DNA from: Leptodactylus fallax
Lineage: Eukaryota > Chordata > Amphibia > Anura > Leptodactylidae
Length of the DNA: 64,000 bases
Assembly: GCA_947044405.1 (NCBI GenBank)
Contig: CAMRHE010000504.1
Coordinates: 166,001 to 230,000, forward strand
Reading direction: 5' to 3'
In this document: positions 14,580-25,533 of the stretch, one piece after another
Numbering within the stretch: position 1 is the first letter of the stretch
How the letters are laid out: every line of letters starts with the position of its first letter
Program-made: the position numbers and the translations under genes
Notes under the pieces: generated by a model
What the model saw: only the letters and a program-made list of their open reading frames with translations
Database searches by the model: none
Told to the model about the DNA's origin: nothing

Positions 14580-16019
14580 ACAAGATTAATGTAAATAATG
14601 GATTTACAAGCGGACACAACTTTTATGTAAATCCATACTGGATACATATACTGTATAAAGTTAAAGTCCCATTGAGCACATATTAAGAAAATTTTGAAAT
14701 TCTACTACTTTTGTCCGATAAAACAAAGGCTTCCTTATTTGAGTCTATTGAAACTTTCCAGAAAAAGAACGTAGGGATTAGGAGAACAATCTGGGAAAAA
14801 GTCGACAGTTCAGATAATTACAAAAATCACATTATTTTTACAATTGGCTTCCTGCCTGAATCGCGGCCCCTTGTACACTGCAGCGCTCCCCCTGTCTCTA
14901 ATACACCGCACCAGAGTGTATAGAAAACATGATTAAATTACCTTGAAGTGCTTGACTTGTGGCCACCGGGAGGTCGGGTCTCTGCAGCCGCCACAATTTT
15001 GGGGACTGAAAAAGTTATTTATTTCGATACAATTTAACATATCAAAATGTGACAATGTAATTAGAGATGTAGGAGCAGACCGACCTACCAAGTCGGCAGC
15101 GTCCTCTCTGCTGAGGGTCGAGAGCGGTTCCAGATTTTCCTTCTATTTTTGTTTTTAGCTTTGAAAAAAAAATGTTTGTTTTTGTATTTTGTTTCCTGCA
15201 TTCTGGTTATTACAGATTTCATTAAAAAATATGTAAGAAAGACAAGTAAGTGCAGGAAAGACGAAGGCGAGGGAACAAGTGTGCACATATCTCATTCAGT
15301 GCGTTTTGCCCCAGAGGGATTGGAATGGGATTAATTTATAATAGAAACATGACACAATTCCACAAATACTGTCTCGCACGCGCTCCCCAATACACAGTGT
15401 GCGATCAATTAAGTTTCGAGAGTTCATTTGGCGAGAACATAAAAATGGGAGAGTAAGAGGTTTCACAGTCTGCGGCAGTAAATGAGAGATTACAGTCTCC
15501 AGGTGCCGCCATTCTGAGCAGGACTGGATGTACTTACATGCTACATGTTCACATTTGCCAATCTTAACTGTTGTTGAAAAAGATAGAAAAAGAGACATCT
15601 GGTCACGACGACCCCCTCGGAATTATGCAGCAGCTATAGGGTAATTCCAGGTTTGGTAACATTGGCTGCCAAATCTTTGAGGTGGATGTCTGATACTTTC
15701 TTTCTTTTTTTTTTTTTTAGCAATAATTGTAAATTATTCTCATTCTGCTACCTGTATATGACAGGTGATGGTCACACAGGAGTGCAGCTCCATAGTGCTA
15801 CAGAACCGTGCAACAGCGTATCTATGTATTGTACCTATGTATTGTACCTATGTATTGTAATGAGCCTGCACCTGTGTGTCCATCACATGACCAGACCGAT
15901 TCCTATCCTTTGGGAGGAAGTAATTAGGGCTTATTGGCTGGAAACAGTGAAATCCTGAGCAAATAATACAGAGAAGGAGAGAATGTGATGCAGGTGCTGC
16001 CCCCTTAATGCAACTAGAT
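14580..16019. other. Non-coding DNA between 97-bp array and GAAA/GATA tract
   Basis: No tandem array. Several overlapping open frames of 61-101 codons occur on both strands (for example 15296-15598 minus and 15653-15958 plus), but they contradict each other and show no domain, so I do not call a gene. A homopolymer T run lies near 15705-15718, and a short GTACCTATGTATT duplication near 15825-15857. Confidence 0.5.
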
Positions 16020-16020
16020 G

Positions 16021-16098
<78 letters not shown>
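16020..16098 (+). repeat. GAAA tetranucleotide microsatellite
   Basis: About 19 perfect AAAG repeats directly abut the GATA tract. The switch from GAAA to GATA without spacer is the usual form of a compound microsatellite. Confidence 0.97.
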
Positions 16099-16105
<7 letters not shown>

Positions 16106-16107
16106 TG

Positions 16108-16139
<32 letters not shown>

Positions 16140-16267
16140 TGATAGATAAGATAGATAGATAGTAGATAGATAGAGGAGATAGATAGATATGAGATAGATA
16201 GATAGATATGAGATAGATAGATATGAGATAGATAGATAGATATGAGATAGATAGATAGATAGATATG

Positions 16268-16312
<45 letters not shown>

Positions 16313-16669
16313 TGAGATAGATAGATGGATACATATGAGATAGTTAAATAGATAGATATGAGATAGATAGATAGATACGAGATAGATAGATAGATAGATA
16401 TGAGATAGATAGATAGATTGAGATAGATAGATAGATAGATAGATGAGATAGATAGATAGATGAGATAGATAGATAGATATGAGATAGATAGATATGATAG
16501 ATAGATAGATATGAGATAGATATGAGATAGATAGATGGATAGATATGAGATAGATAGATAGATAGATAGATATGATAGATGAGATAGATAGATAGATATG
16601 AGATAGATAGATACATAGATAGATAGATAGATAGATATGAGATAGATATGAGATAGATAGATACATATG

Positions 16670-16707
<38 letters not shown>

Positions 16708-17047
16708 GAAATAGATAGATAGATAGATATGAGATAGATAAGATAGATAGATAGATAGATATGAGATAGATAGATAGATAGATAGATAGATATATATGAG
16801 ATAGATAGATAGATATGAGATAGATAGATGGATACAAATGAGATAGATAGATAGATAGATAGATATGAGATAGATAGATACATAGATAGATAGATAGATA
16901 AAAGATAGATATGAGATAGATAGATAGATATGAGATAGATAGATAGATAGATATGAGATAGATAGATAGATAGATAGATAGATAAATATATAGATAGATA
17001 GATGAGATAGATAGATATGAGATAGATAGATAGATAGAATGAGATAC

Positions 17048-17078
<31 letters not shown>

Positions 17079-17519
17079 TGAGATAGATAGATACATAGAT
17101 AGATAGATAGATAGATAGATAGAGAGATATGAGATAGATAGATAGATATAGATAGATAGATTAGATAATAGAGATAGATAGATAGATAGATATGAGATAG
17201 ATAGATAGATAGATAGATATGAGATAGATAGATAGATAGATAGAATAGTAGATGAATAGATAGATAGATAGATAGATAGATATGAGATAGATAGATAGAT
17301 AGATAGATATGAGATAGATAGATATGAGATAGATACATAGATAGATAGATAGATAGATAGATATGAGATAGATAGATATGAGATAGATAGATAGATAGAT
17401 AATAAGAGATAGATAGATAGATAGATAGATAGATATGAGATAGATAGATAGATATGAGTAGATAGTATAGATAGATAGATAGATAGATAGATATGAGATA
17501 GATAGATAGATAGATAGAT

Positions 17520-17553
<34 letters not shown>

Positions 17554-17583
17554 TGAGATAGATAGATTGATAGATAGATAGTT
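16099..17583 (+). repeat. GATA microsatellite 1, punctuated by TATGAGATAGATAG
   Basis: Runs of GATA are interrupted every few units by TATGAGATAGATAG. The minus strand has no stops over long stretches and gives open frames of 300-500 codons made of Tyr-Leu-Ser-Ile. Those translate a microsatellite and are not genes. Related arrays lie at 23514-24111, 55267-56371 and 61581-64000, all with GATA on the plus strand. Confidence 0.98.
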
Positions 17584-17714
17584 GCAGTCATCTTCATGCA
17601 GTCATCCAAGGCAGAGCAGCTATAACTGACAATTTTACTTTTGCACAAGTCATTTATCCCGGGCATTTAAAAATCACAATAATAATCATAAACAGCAAAA
17701 ATATAAATATAGTG
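17584..17714. other. Short non-coding spacer
   Basis: AT-rich transition between the GATA array and the degenerate 24-bp minisatellite; no feature seen. Confidence 0.4.
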
Positions 17715-17865
17715 TGTATAAAGTGTAGCAAACCCCACTATACAATGCTGAAATAATACCACCTTATAGTACTCAAATAGTACCTACATACAATATTAAA
17801 TAATATCAACATACAGTTCTCGACCAGTAATGCTACCATAGAATGTTTAAATAATATCACAATGC
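17715..17865 (+). repeat. Degenerate 24-bp minisatellite, left part
   Basis: About six diverged units near AAATAATACCACCATACAGT plus GCTC, 24 bp. The array continues after the LTR insertion at 18539-18985, so the two parts are one old array cut by a retroelement. Units differ at many positions, unlike the fresh 97-bp and 35/36-bp arrays. Confidence 0.85.
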
Positions 17866-18543
17866 AAAGCTGTAACGTCTCTGCCTGTTCAGGTCTCTGC
17901 GCCACCCCTCCGCTCGCACGCTGCGGCACAGGAGGCGTGCTCAGTTTGATTCTTTGCTTAAGGTTCTTGTTGCTCAGTCTGAACACTGTCCTAGACTATG
18001 CAATTGAATTTCAGCCACACCCGTCTCCTGCACCTTGTTTCTTCTGCTCCTCAGATAGTTAATCTTAGCCTTGCCTGTGTGATTGACAGTCTGTCTACCA
18101 ATCCAGTCTGGGGCAGGTCCTGGAATTCCTATAAACGGGACATCAGCTCACTCGTGGTCGCTGGCTATTGAGATTCTGTCCTGTGACTTTGTCCCTGCTA
18201 GATCCTTTTTCTGCTCTTGTTGTATTTCTGACTTCTGACATTTGGCTCCCCCTGTGACTATTCTCTTGGATTTCGTTTTGGTACTGCATTGCTTGTTTGT
18301 TACCGACCCCTTGGCTTGCTGACTCTGCTTCTCTGTTGTTTTGTCTTGTCCTGTTCTGTGTGACACTTATTTAGTGTAGGGATCGGCTCCAAGCTGTGGG
18401 CTGTCACCTAGGACAGTCAGGCAAGTAGGCAGGGCCAGTGGGGGGGTTCAGCTTTAGGGCTCACTGTCTGTCGTGCCCCTCCCCCGCAGGGTTCACCAGC
18501 AACTACTGGTTAATCGCTCCATTGGCAATTCACTTACAAAAGC
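17866..18543 (+). mobile_element. Solo LTR, 668 bp, with 5-bp target-site duplication
   Basis: The element at 17871-18538 begins TGTAACGTCTC and ends CACTTACA, giving TG...CA termini with a 5-bp terminal inverted repeat TGTAA/TTACA. It is flanked by AAAGC at 17866-17870 and AAAGC at 18539-18543, a perfect 5-bp target duplication. A TATA-like CCTATAAACGGGAC lies near 18129-18142, a plausible LTR promoter. No internal retroelement DNA is present, so this is a solo LTR, presumably left by LTR-LTR recombination. The 5-bp duplication fits Ty3/Gypsy, Copia or Bel/Pao families; I cannot assign which. Orientation is inferred from the TATA-like box. A 72-codon minus-strand frame inside it has no domain. 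Confidence 0.88.
18129..18142 (+). promoter_or_regulatory. TATA-like box of the solo LTR
   Basis: CCTATAAACGGGAC lies about 260 bp into the LTR, where a U3/R promoter would be expected. No initiation site can be shown from sequence. Confidence 0.4.
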
Positions 18544-18985
18544 TCAAATAATACCATCATACAGTGCTTAAGTAATACCACCATACACAGCTAAAATATT
18601 ACCACTATACAGAGTGTTTAAATAATACCACCATACAGTGCTGAAATAATCTGACCATAAAGTACTCAATTAATACCACTAGACAGAACTCAAATAATGC
18701 TGACTTTCAGTTCTTAAATAATACCAATATAAAGTTCTTTCATAATGCCTACAAACAAAGGTTAAATAATACTAACATACAGAGCTCAAATATTACCAAC
18801 ATACAGTGCTGGAATAATCTGACAGTAAAGTTCTTAAATGATACCACCATACAAATGTCAAATAATGCCACCATATAGTGCACAAATAACGCCACCATAA
18901 AGTGATCCAATAATATCAACATAGCGTGCACACATAATACCATCATACAGTGCTCAAAAACTATCACCACAAAGTGGTCAAAACT
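18539..18985 (+). repeat. Degenerate 24-bp minisatellite, right part
   Basis: About 18 diverged units in the pattern AATAATACCACCATACAGTG plus CTC, resuming right after the LTR target duplication. Units vary by substitutions and 1-bp indels. Minus-strand open frames here (for example 18749-18970) reflect the 8-codon periodicity. Confidence 0.88.
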
Positions 18986-20049
18986 ACCTCTGGTCAGTAC
19001 AGTAAATGAGTAAGACCTGCATGCAAACAGTAACCTAATAACACTTTACAGTCATCGAGTTAGCATAGACAGAGGTTGGAGGTCTTGGGTATCTATTACA
19101 CCCCCTCCATTAGGATGTGCACTATGTAGCGGCACACTACTAAGGCCAGCCCTGGTTATGTCCCTTCAAACCCCACAAATCTAATTGGATTTTCCCAGTA
19201 ACACTATGTGACCTAAGAGCTTAGCCCTGACCATCTCCCCATCCCTTGGGCTCCCACAATGCCCTCCTCTCCGCTAACTAGGAGAATACGGGCTTTGTAC
19301 ATGACCCGAGAAGAACGTGATGTAACTTAAGTCAGCGAGAGTTAAGTAAAGCAAAATTGAAGTTCTATAGATTTACACTGTGAAATGTAATGCACAAAAG
19401 TCTAGTAATATGTTGGACCACGGATCCCTGCGGGATCACAGCGAGAGAGAAGAAAAGACGCAAAAAAATAGCAGAAGACAAAAACAAAAACCACTTGGCA
19501 GCGCGACGTATAGGAACATGTTTTGTAAGTTCGTCAGTACTTAAGGCACTTGAGGTGCAGGAGAAGGCGTTGTTTTTAGCTGTGAGGTGGGAAGCAATTA
19601 ATGGTTATTTTTAGTTGTGAGGTGTGGGTGACTTGTTCCTACTGTATAGCTTCACGTCTTGTCAAAATCTTCTGGATCCAAATTTCCAGGATGGAAGGAA
19701 AAAGTAAGTAAATATCCTCACCTAAGACCCGACGGGGCAGGTTTAGTGCGAGCGGTGGCCACAAGGCTGACGTAGAAGTGGTGCAAGTTTTGGCGCATTC
19801 CATTTTGCACCAAAAATGTGGCAATTTTCCTCCTTTTCCTCTGCTCTTATCACTGCAACGACATACTACGAGGGCCATTCACTGCGGTCTATCTGACGCC
19901 AGAGCGGTTGATTATTACGACTTGGGTACAACATCTGCCCCATTGACTCAACCTGAAATACACTGGGATACATTCAATAAGACCCGACGTTCATGCCCCA
20001 CTCTTCATCTGTAGTCCATTGGCATAAGATAACCCATGAATATTAAGAG
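18986..20049. other. Non-coding DNA leading into the 73-bp minisatellite
   Basis: No gene recognised. From about 19740 onward the text (for example ACACTGGGATACATTCAATA, GGCATAAGATAACCCATGAA) resembles a diverged ancestor of the unit expanded at 20050-21150. The array probably grew from the right end of this segment. Confidence 0.45.
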
Positions 20050-21150
20050 GCACGGGGCTCTAATAATGGTGGCACATCTGACATATTACATGTGCAAAAA
20101 ACTAAAATACATAGAGGTACATTCACTAGCACCAGCGTTTCATGTCTGTGACCCACTGGTGTCAGACAGGCCACGAGTGTTAAGGAGTGCAGGGCTCTAA
20201 TAAAGGTGGCACATCTGTCTGTGACCCGCTGGCGTCCGATGGGCCACTATTATTGAGGGGCTCGGGGCTCTAATAAAGGTGGCACATCTGTCTGTGACCC
20301 GCTGGCGTCCGATGGGCCACTATTATTAAGGAGTGCAGGGCTCTAATAAAGGTGGCACATCTGTCTGTAACCTGCTGGCCTCCGATGGGCCACTATTATT
20401 AAGGGGCACGGGGCTCTAATAATGGTGGCACATCTGACATATTACATGTGCAAAAACCTAAAATACATAGAGGTACATTCACTAGCACCAGCGTTTCATG
20501 TCTGTGACCCGCTGGTGTCAGACAGGCCACTAGTGTTAAGGGCCGCGGGGCGCTAATAAAGGTGGCACATCTGTCTGTGACCCGCTGGTGTCTGATGGGC
20601 TACTATTATTAAGGGGTTTGGCGCTCTAATAAAGGTGGCACATCTGTCTGTGACCCGCTGGCGTCCGATGGGCCACTATTATTAAGGGGTGCGGGGCTCT
20701 AATAAAGGTGGCACATCTGTCTGTGACCCGCTGGCGTCCGATGGGCCACTATTATTAAGGAGTGCGGGGCTCTAATAAAGGCGGCACATCTGTCTGTGAC
20801 CCGCTGGCCTACGATGGGCCACTATTATTAAGGAGTGCAGGGCTCTAATAAAGGCGGCACATCTGTCTGTGACCCGCTGGCCTACGATGGGCCACTATTA
20901 TTAAGGGGCTCGGGCTCTAATAAAGGTGGCACATCTGTCTGTGACCCGCTGGCGTCAGATGGGCCACTATTATTAAGGTGTTTGGGGCTCTAATAAAGGT
21001 GGCACATCTGTCTGTGACCCGCTGGTGTCTGATGGGCTACTATTATTAAGGGGTTTGGCGCTCTAATAAAGGTGGCACATCTGTCTGTGACCCGCTGGCG
21101 TTAAATTGGCCACTATTATTAAGGGGTTCGAGGCTCTTCATAATTGTGGT
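20050..21150 (+). repeat. 73-bp minisatellite with a 356-bp higher-order duplication
   Basis: Units of about 73 bp carry GGTGGCACATCTGTCTGTGA, GGGCCACTATTATTAAGG and GGGCTCTAATAAA; about 13 units follow 20205. A longer block containing GACATATTACATGTGCAAAA and GAGGTACATTCACTAGCACC occurs at about 20051-20200 and again at about 20407-20560, an offset of 356 bp. A larger segment was therefore duplicated along with several 73-bp units. Confidence 0.92.
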
Positions 21151-22369
21151 GCATTTTACTAAATGAATGCCACAGAAACTGGAATCTACTCCATCGAGGA
21201 GCTTCAGGTGTCAGTTGCTTGTCCTATGTATGGGCTCGTGAAGACCCCTTCTGTACCCATCTGGTCCCCGCACATCAGAAAAATGGTAAAAAAGCTGAAT
21301 TTTTGGCACCAGCTTCCATTTAATTAATACATCAACAATAGGAGCCGATTTATTAAGACTGGCGCGTAGTCTTATTCGTTTTTGGATTCCTGTGAATTGT
21401 TCTTTGGGCCAGAAAATTATTGAAAATTTTTTAGACCATGAAGATCCACCCCTTACCCCTCCGCACCACCCACAGGGAACATGGAAATGGTACAATTTTG
21501 GTGCCAAAAGGCAAGTGCCAAAAATTGTGTCCTTCTACACCAAAAATGTTAATGATATAATTCCCTCAATGCCTTCATGTTTGATACATTGAATCTACAA
21601 GGAATCCATTGGGTCATATTTACTAAGCCATTGCACCCAATAGACTACATTGATCATGTGTTTTCTACCTTGCCGGAGGTGTCGGGAGCCATGATCCTTC
21701 CTTATGATCCCCTTTGTTCTTAGCTTCGGAGTTATCCTCTTGTCTCATTGTTTGTGTGCAGCGGATCTGATAAGTAACGCAGCTTCCCAGCGCCGGCCGC
21801 GTTCACATTTACACATTTAACCAATTTGTGATGTTACTAAGCGGTTCTTCAGCCGCCTCCTGTCAATTCCTGCACTGCAGTAAAATCTATTGACAAGGCG
21901 TAGAAGAAAAGAACTTTCTAAAGAGCCATTTATATCAGGATTTTATTAAACGTTCCAGTCTGCTGTCTCGTTTGACAGGCTGAGAGCATTTTTACGGCTG
22001 TGTCTGAGTGCACCCAAGATGTCTGCTCCGAAACTGCTCTGAAATGGAAACAAAGGAGCAAATGAGCGCTTATGCCGCTCACTAAATCAAATACTCACAT
22101 AGTAAAACAGTATCTCGGTAATTCCTGCATATCCGTCTTTTTCAGCTTGGTTTTTACTCCTCGAGCCACAGAAAAACAAAACAAAAATCTAATGCTGTCA
22201 GGAAACCATCAACATGCAGGTTAGCTAGTACAGATGGATCTTGTGATTTTTATTTTGTAGTTATGGTTTCTGGCATTAAGAATGTAAATATCTGTGCTTC
22301 TACTTCTCCACCCAGAACTTGTCTTTCCCTTCTGTGTAGCGCTCCTGGTAAGAGTCTGTACGGCATGTG
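21151..22369. other. Non-coding DNA with an old dispersed element and a higher-complexity island
   Basis: 21330-21660 contains GATTTATTAAGACTGGCG and CATATTTACTAAGCC motifs, which I associate with dispersed anuran elements; ends are not definable. The part from about 21720 to 22080 is balanced in composition, lacks repeats and reads like unique sequence. It could be a conserved non-coding element, but comparison with another genome would be needed. Confidence 0.4.
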
Positions 22370-22511
22370 CATTGCTTTAAGGTTGCTCTGCCTACCAGTA
22401 ACACTCTGGCTGGGTCTCATCAGCCAGTCAGTGGTTCGGGATGCAGAGACAACAAGGCTTTAGTTCAGCATCCAATAAAAGCTGAGGTGGAGAACTTAAA
22501 CCTGACACCTA
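22370..22511 (+). mobile_element. Dispersed LTR-like fragment, copy 1
   Basis: It shares an ordered series with 29585-29715: TTTAAGGTTGCTCTGCCTA, CTGGCTGGGTCT, AGCCAGTCAG, GATGCAGAG, TTCAGCATCCAAT, GCTGAGG, then AACCTGACAC. The shared order over about 130 bp shows common descent. LTR-like is a guess from composition and the TATA-like GGTAATATAACC in the other copy; no termini were found. Confidence 0.5.
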
Positions 22512-22838
22512 CATTGCTTGTTGCCTGTGATTACATTGTGTATCTAGGCTCTCTGTGTCCTCTGAGCTCTCTCCCAGTCCCTCACCCTGTCTATCTGATG
22601 ATCTCCTGGTTTACCCGTCTCATTGCTTGTTGCCTGTGATTACATTGTGTTTCTAGGCTCTCTGTGTTCTCTGAACTCTCTCCCAGTCCCTCACCCTGTC
22701 TATCTGCTGATCTCCTGGTTTACCCGTCTCATTGCTTGTTGCCTGTGATTACATTGTGTATCTAGGCTCTCTGTGTCCTCTGAACGCTCTTGCCGTCCCT
22801 TACCTTGTTTATCTGCTGATCTCCTGGTTTACTGATTT
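22512..22838 (+). repeat. 109-bp tandem triplication
   Basis: CATTGCTTGTTGCCTGTGAT begins at 22512, 22621 and 22730, an exact 109-bp period. Three units differ at a few positions (for example GTGTATCTAGG versus GTGTTTCTAGG). It directly follows the LTR-like fragment and probably arose by tandem duplication of its downstream part. Confidence 0.93.
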
Positions 22839-22867
22839 TAGTGAGTCCTTACATTATGATCAAGTCA

Positions 22868-23191
22868 GGGTGGGTTCACACTTGTGGCGGCGCTCTGTCC
22901 GCAGCAAATCCGACCTAAATGTCGGAAAACTGGATAGGGAAAGGTTTGCGATCCATTGCTTAAAACCCCATTTACTTGAATGGGGTTTTAAAGCAATGCG
23001 CGGGTGTACGCTTACACCCTCTGCGCTGCGAAGCCGTTTTTTTTCATTGGAAACAAAGTCCTGCATGTCCGACTTTGTTTCCAGTGAATGGGGTTTTAAG
23101 CAATGTGTTGCAAACCTTCCCCTATCCAGTTTTCCGACATTTAGATCGGATTCGCGGCGGAGGAAGCGCCGCTGCAAGTGTGTACCCACCC
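22868..23191. mobile_element. Foldback MITE-like element with arms of about 105 bp
   Basis: Left arm 22868-22972 begins GGGTGGGTTCACACTTGTGG. The reverse complement of the right arm 23088-23191 begins GGGTGGGTACACACTTGCAG. Both then carry TAAATGTCGGAAAACTGGAT and ATTGCTTAAAACCCCATT. Further palindromes are nested inside: AAAACCCCATT / AATGGGGTTTT (22962-22989), and 16-bp arms around CTGCATGTCC (23045-23086, one mismatch). The inverted symmetry makes long open frames on both strands that mirror each other; they are not genes. Non-autonomous DNA transposon is inferred; no clear target duplication was found. Confidence 0.88.
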
Positions 23192-23513
23192 TTACCTGTA
23201 TAAATCTTTGTATAGACAGAAGCAAATCTCTACTTGGTTTCCGGGGGAGTATAGTGTTTTATGGCTGCACCTGGTCCACATGTCATATATACAGCACACA
23301 CCGGACCTGATATTTCACATCCATGAGGAGTGAAGCGGAGGGCTTACATCAAATATCTGTCTGCAGATCAGATGTCATAAGTGGATTAACAGTGAAGTGC
23401 ATCTGGAGGGATTGTTTTACTAGCAGCAGAAAACATCTACTTGACACAGAGGAGAAGTCAGGAGGGAAATCTGAAGGTCACTTTAGGTGATCAGACCAAA
23501 AGTATCAGACTTA
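23192..23513. other. Non-coding spacer
   Basis: Unique-looking sequence between the foldback element and a GATA array; nothing recognised. Confidence 0.4.
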
Positions 23514-24111
23514 GATAGATAGATAGATAGATAGAGATAGATAGATAGATAGATATGAGATAGATAGATAGATATGAGATAGATAGATAGATATGAGATA
23601 GATAGATAGATAGATAGATATGAGATAGATATGAGATAGATAGAGATAGATAGATATGAGATAGATATGAGATAGATGTATGAGATAGATAGATAGATAT
23701 GAGATAGATAGATTAGATAGATAGATAGATATGATAGATAGATAGTATGAGATAGATAGATAGATAGATAGATATGAGGTAGATGGATATGAGTAGATAG
23801 ATAGAGAGATAGATTAGATAGATAGATATGAGATGATAGATAGATAGATATGAGATAGATAGATATGAGGTAGATAGTAGATAGATATGAGTTTATGAGA
23901 TAGATATGAGATAGATAGAGAGATTGAGATAGATAGATATGAGATAGATATGAGATAGATAGATTGAGATATGTAGATAGATATGAGATAGATAGATATT
24001 AGATAGTATGAGATAGATAGATATGAGATAGATAGATATGAGATAGATAGATATGAGATAGATAGATTGAGATAGATAGATAGATATGAGATAGATAGAT
24101 AGATAGATACC
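23514..24111 (+). repeat. GATA microsatellite 2
   Basis: GATA runs with the same TATGAGATAGATAG punctuation as the other arrays, but more interruptions (GATTGAGATAG, GAGGTAGAT, TTAGATAG). It is about 600 bp. Minus-strand Tyr-Leu-Ser-Ile frames are artefacts. Confidence 0.97.
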
Positions 24112-24930
24112 ATGTTGCATTTTGCAGTATATTATATTCTATTCATCCTGTTAATCTGCAGAATTTCCTGAATCCTCCCTAGAATGTGATCTTCAGTTTC
24201 TACTGATCATAGAATTAATTCTGGATAGAATATTATGAGGAGAATTATCCTTTTGATATCCAGTGTGTGAATAGGAGAGAGAATGTAATGGCCGCCCCCC
24301 CGGCCTCACTGTGAATGTGGAAAGGTCAGTTCTGTAAGGAGCCATTTATGTGATTATCTATAGCCTTCCGCAGCCTTCTCCGCTCCCCCATACATCTCAT
24401 ACACTCTAAATCCCAATCTTTCCTCCCAGATACATGGATTATTTCTATTAGAAACCTTCCTCTGCCCCCATATCTATTATGCAGCTTACACCGGCAATGA
24501 ATGGAACCATATTATAAAAACCTCTGCCCTCCGCTTCACACGTATCTCCCCTGAGCTCGGCCTTTCAATGGGATTCATAACCAGCCGCCAATTAATTTTC
24601 CGCACATAGATACTGAGCCTTGTTACAATGAGTTGCCATATCTCCACTTATTGGGGAGGGGGCCGGTGTAACCCATGCGGTGGACGGGGAGTTCTCATAT
24701 CAATTTGATACATACAAAGGACAGGAAGTGGGATGATGAGAGTTATTATTAGGAAGATATCTGGGATGGAAAAACATTGCAGGCTTATTACAGGTCGTAT
24801 CTTCTAAAACATGGTCTGGAGGATCGAGGGTGGCGGACAACAACAATCCAGATCAGTCCTCATCATGTCCCATTGACATGGCTGCAAATCAATCCCTACA
24901 TGTCAGAAGAATCCCCTGACAATAAGACAA
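24112..24930. other. Non-coding DNA, unique-looking
   Basis: No gene or array. 24470-24640 is balanced in composition, with homeodomain-type AATTAA text (CCGCCAATTAATTTTCCGC). It is a possible conserved non-coding element, only as a guess. Confidence 0.35.
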
Positions 24931-25250
24931 AGTATCCACAACCATCTCTATTGTAACGTGCGAGGAGACCTGAAAATAAGTGATCAATTTCCCTACAGTG
25001 CCACCAGAGGACAAGTGAAGCATTACACCATGACAGGTCCTCCAGTGGGGGGAGGACGACACTTGGCCAAGAGATGAGGACCCTGAACAGTGGACACCCC
25101 CACTAATAGAATATATAACACTAGGTTTTCTAAACTGATCAAGCACATGAAGCTGTGGCAGGAAGGAGCGCTGCAGATCTCTGCTCTTACTTTCTGTCTC
25201 ATTTGTAGCAATTGCCTTATCCACAAGACTTAAGAAGAAAGTGTCAGCAT
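24931..25250 (-). repeat. Inverted single copy of the 37.3-38.2 kb repeat family
   Basis: CAATTTCCCTACAGTGCCAC near 24988 and AAGCATTACACCATGACAG near 25018 match the reverse complement of the family at 37265-38160, for example GGTGGCGCTGTGGGAAAGTTG near 38140 and the TGTAATGCTTCTT segments. The element therefore exists once here in inverted orientation and as a tandem group further on. Confidence 0.55.
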
Positions 25251-25533
25251 TAAACACCCATCCCCTGTGCCATATCTAATCAGTGCCCCGCTGAGAGGTG
25301 GCTAATGATACCAGAATCCCATGGAGACAAGCTGTCGTCTGTACGCCCGGCGCTATTGTTTGTCTTTCTCTGGACATAACTAGGCGGAGAAGGAAATAAA
25401 AAGTAAAACATAAAATGGTTCTAATGTAAAAAAAAAAAAAAAGGAAAAATACTGAGATGTGCTGCTGTTTAGTTACACAAAATACATATCCACACCAAGA
25501 CATGTGTATAAACATTATTATACATGACATTAC
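25251..25533. other. Non-coding DNA with an A-run
   Basis: A 15-base A run near 25428-25442. No feature otherwise; the last 60 bases grade into the inverted 97-bp array. Confidence 0.4.

Noticed and set aside
11671..14647. Series of 75-codon minus-strand frames starting every 97 bp; likewise at 25457-27517 (plus) and 51204-54517 (minus)
   Set aside because: Same peptide repeated because the 97-bp unit recurs; frame shifts by one base each unit and stops at a fixed place. No gene.
15848..17666. Long minus-strand open frames (up to 496 codons) of Tyr-Leu-Ser-Ile repeats; likewise at 23814-24120, 55198-56391 and 61425-63673
   Set aside because: They are the translation of GATA microsatellite on the TATC strand, open in several frames at once, with no domain or start context.
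22732..23310. 192-codon plus frame and 121-codon minus frame over the foldback element
   Set aside because: The two peptides mirror each other because the DNA is an inverted repeat; neither has a known domain.
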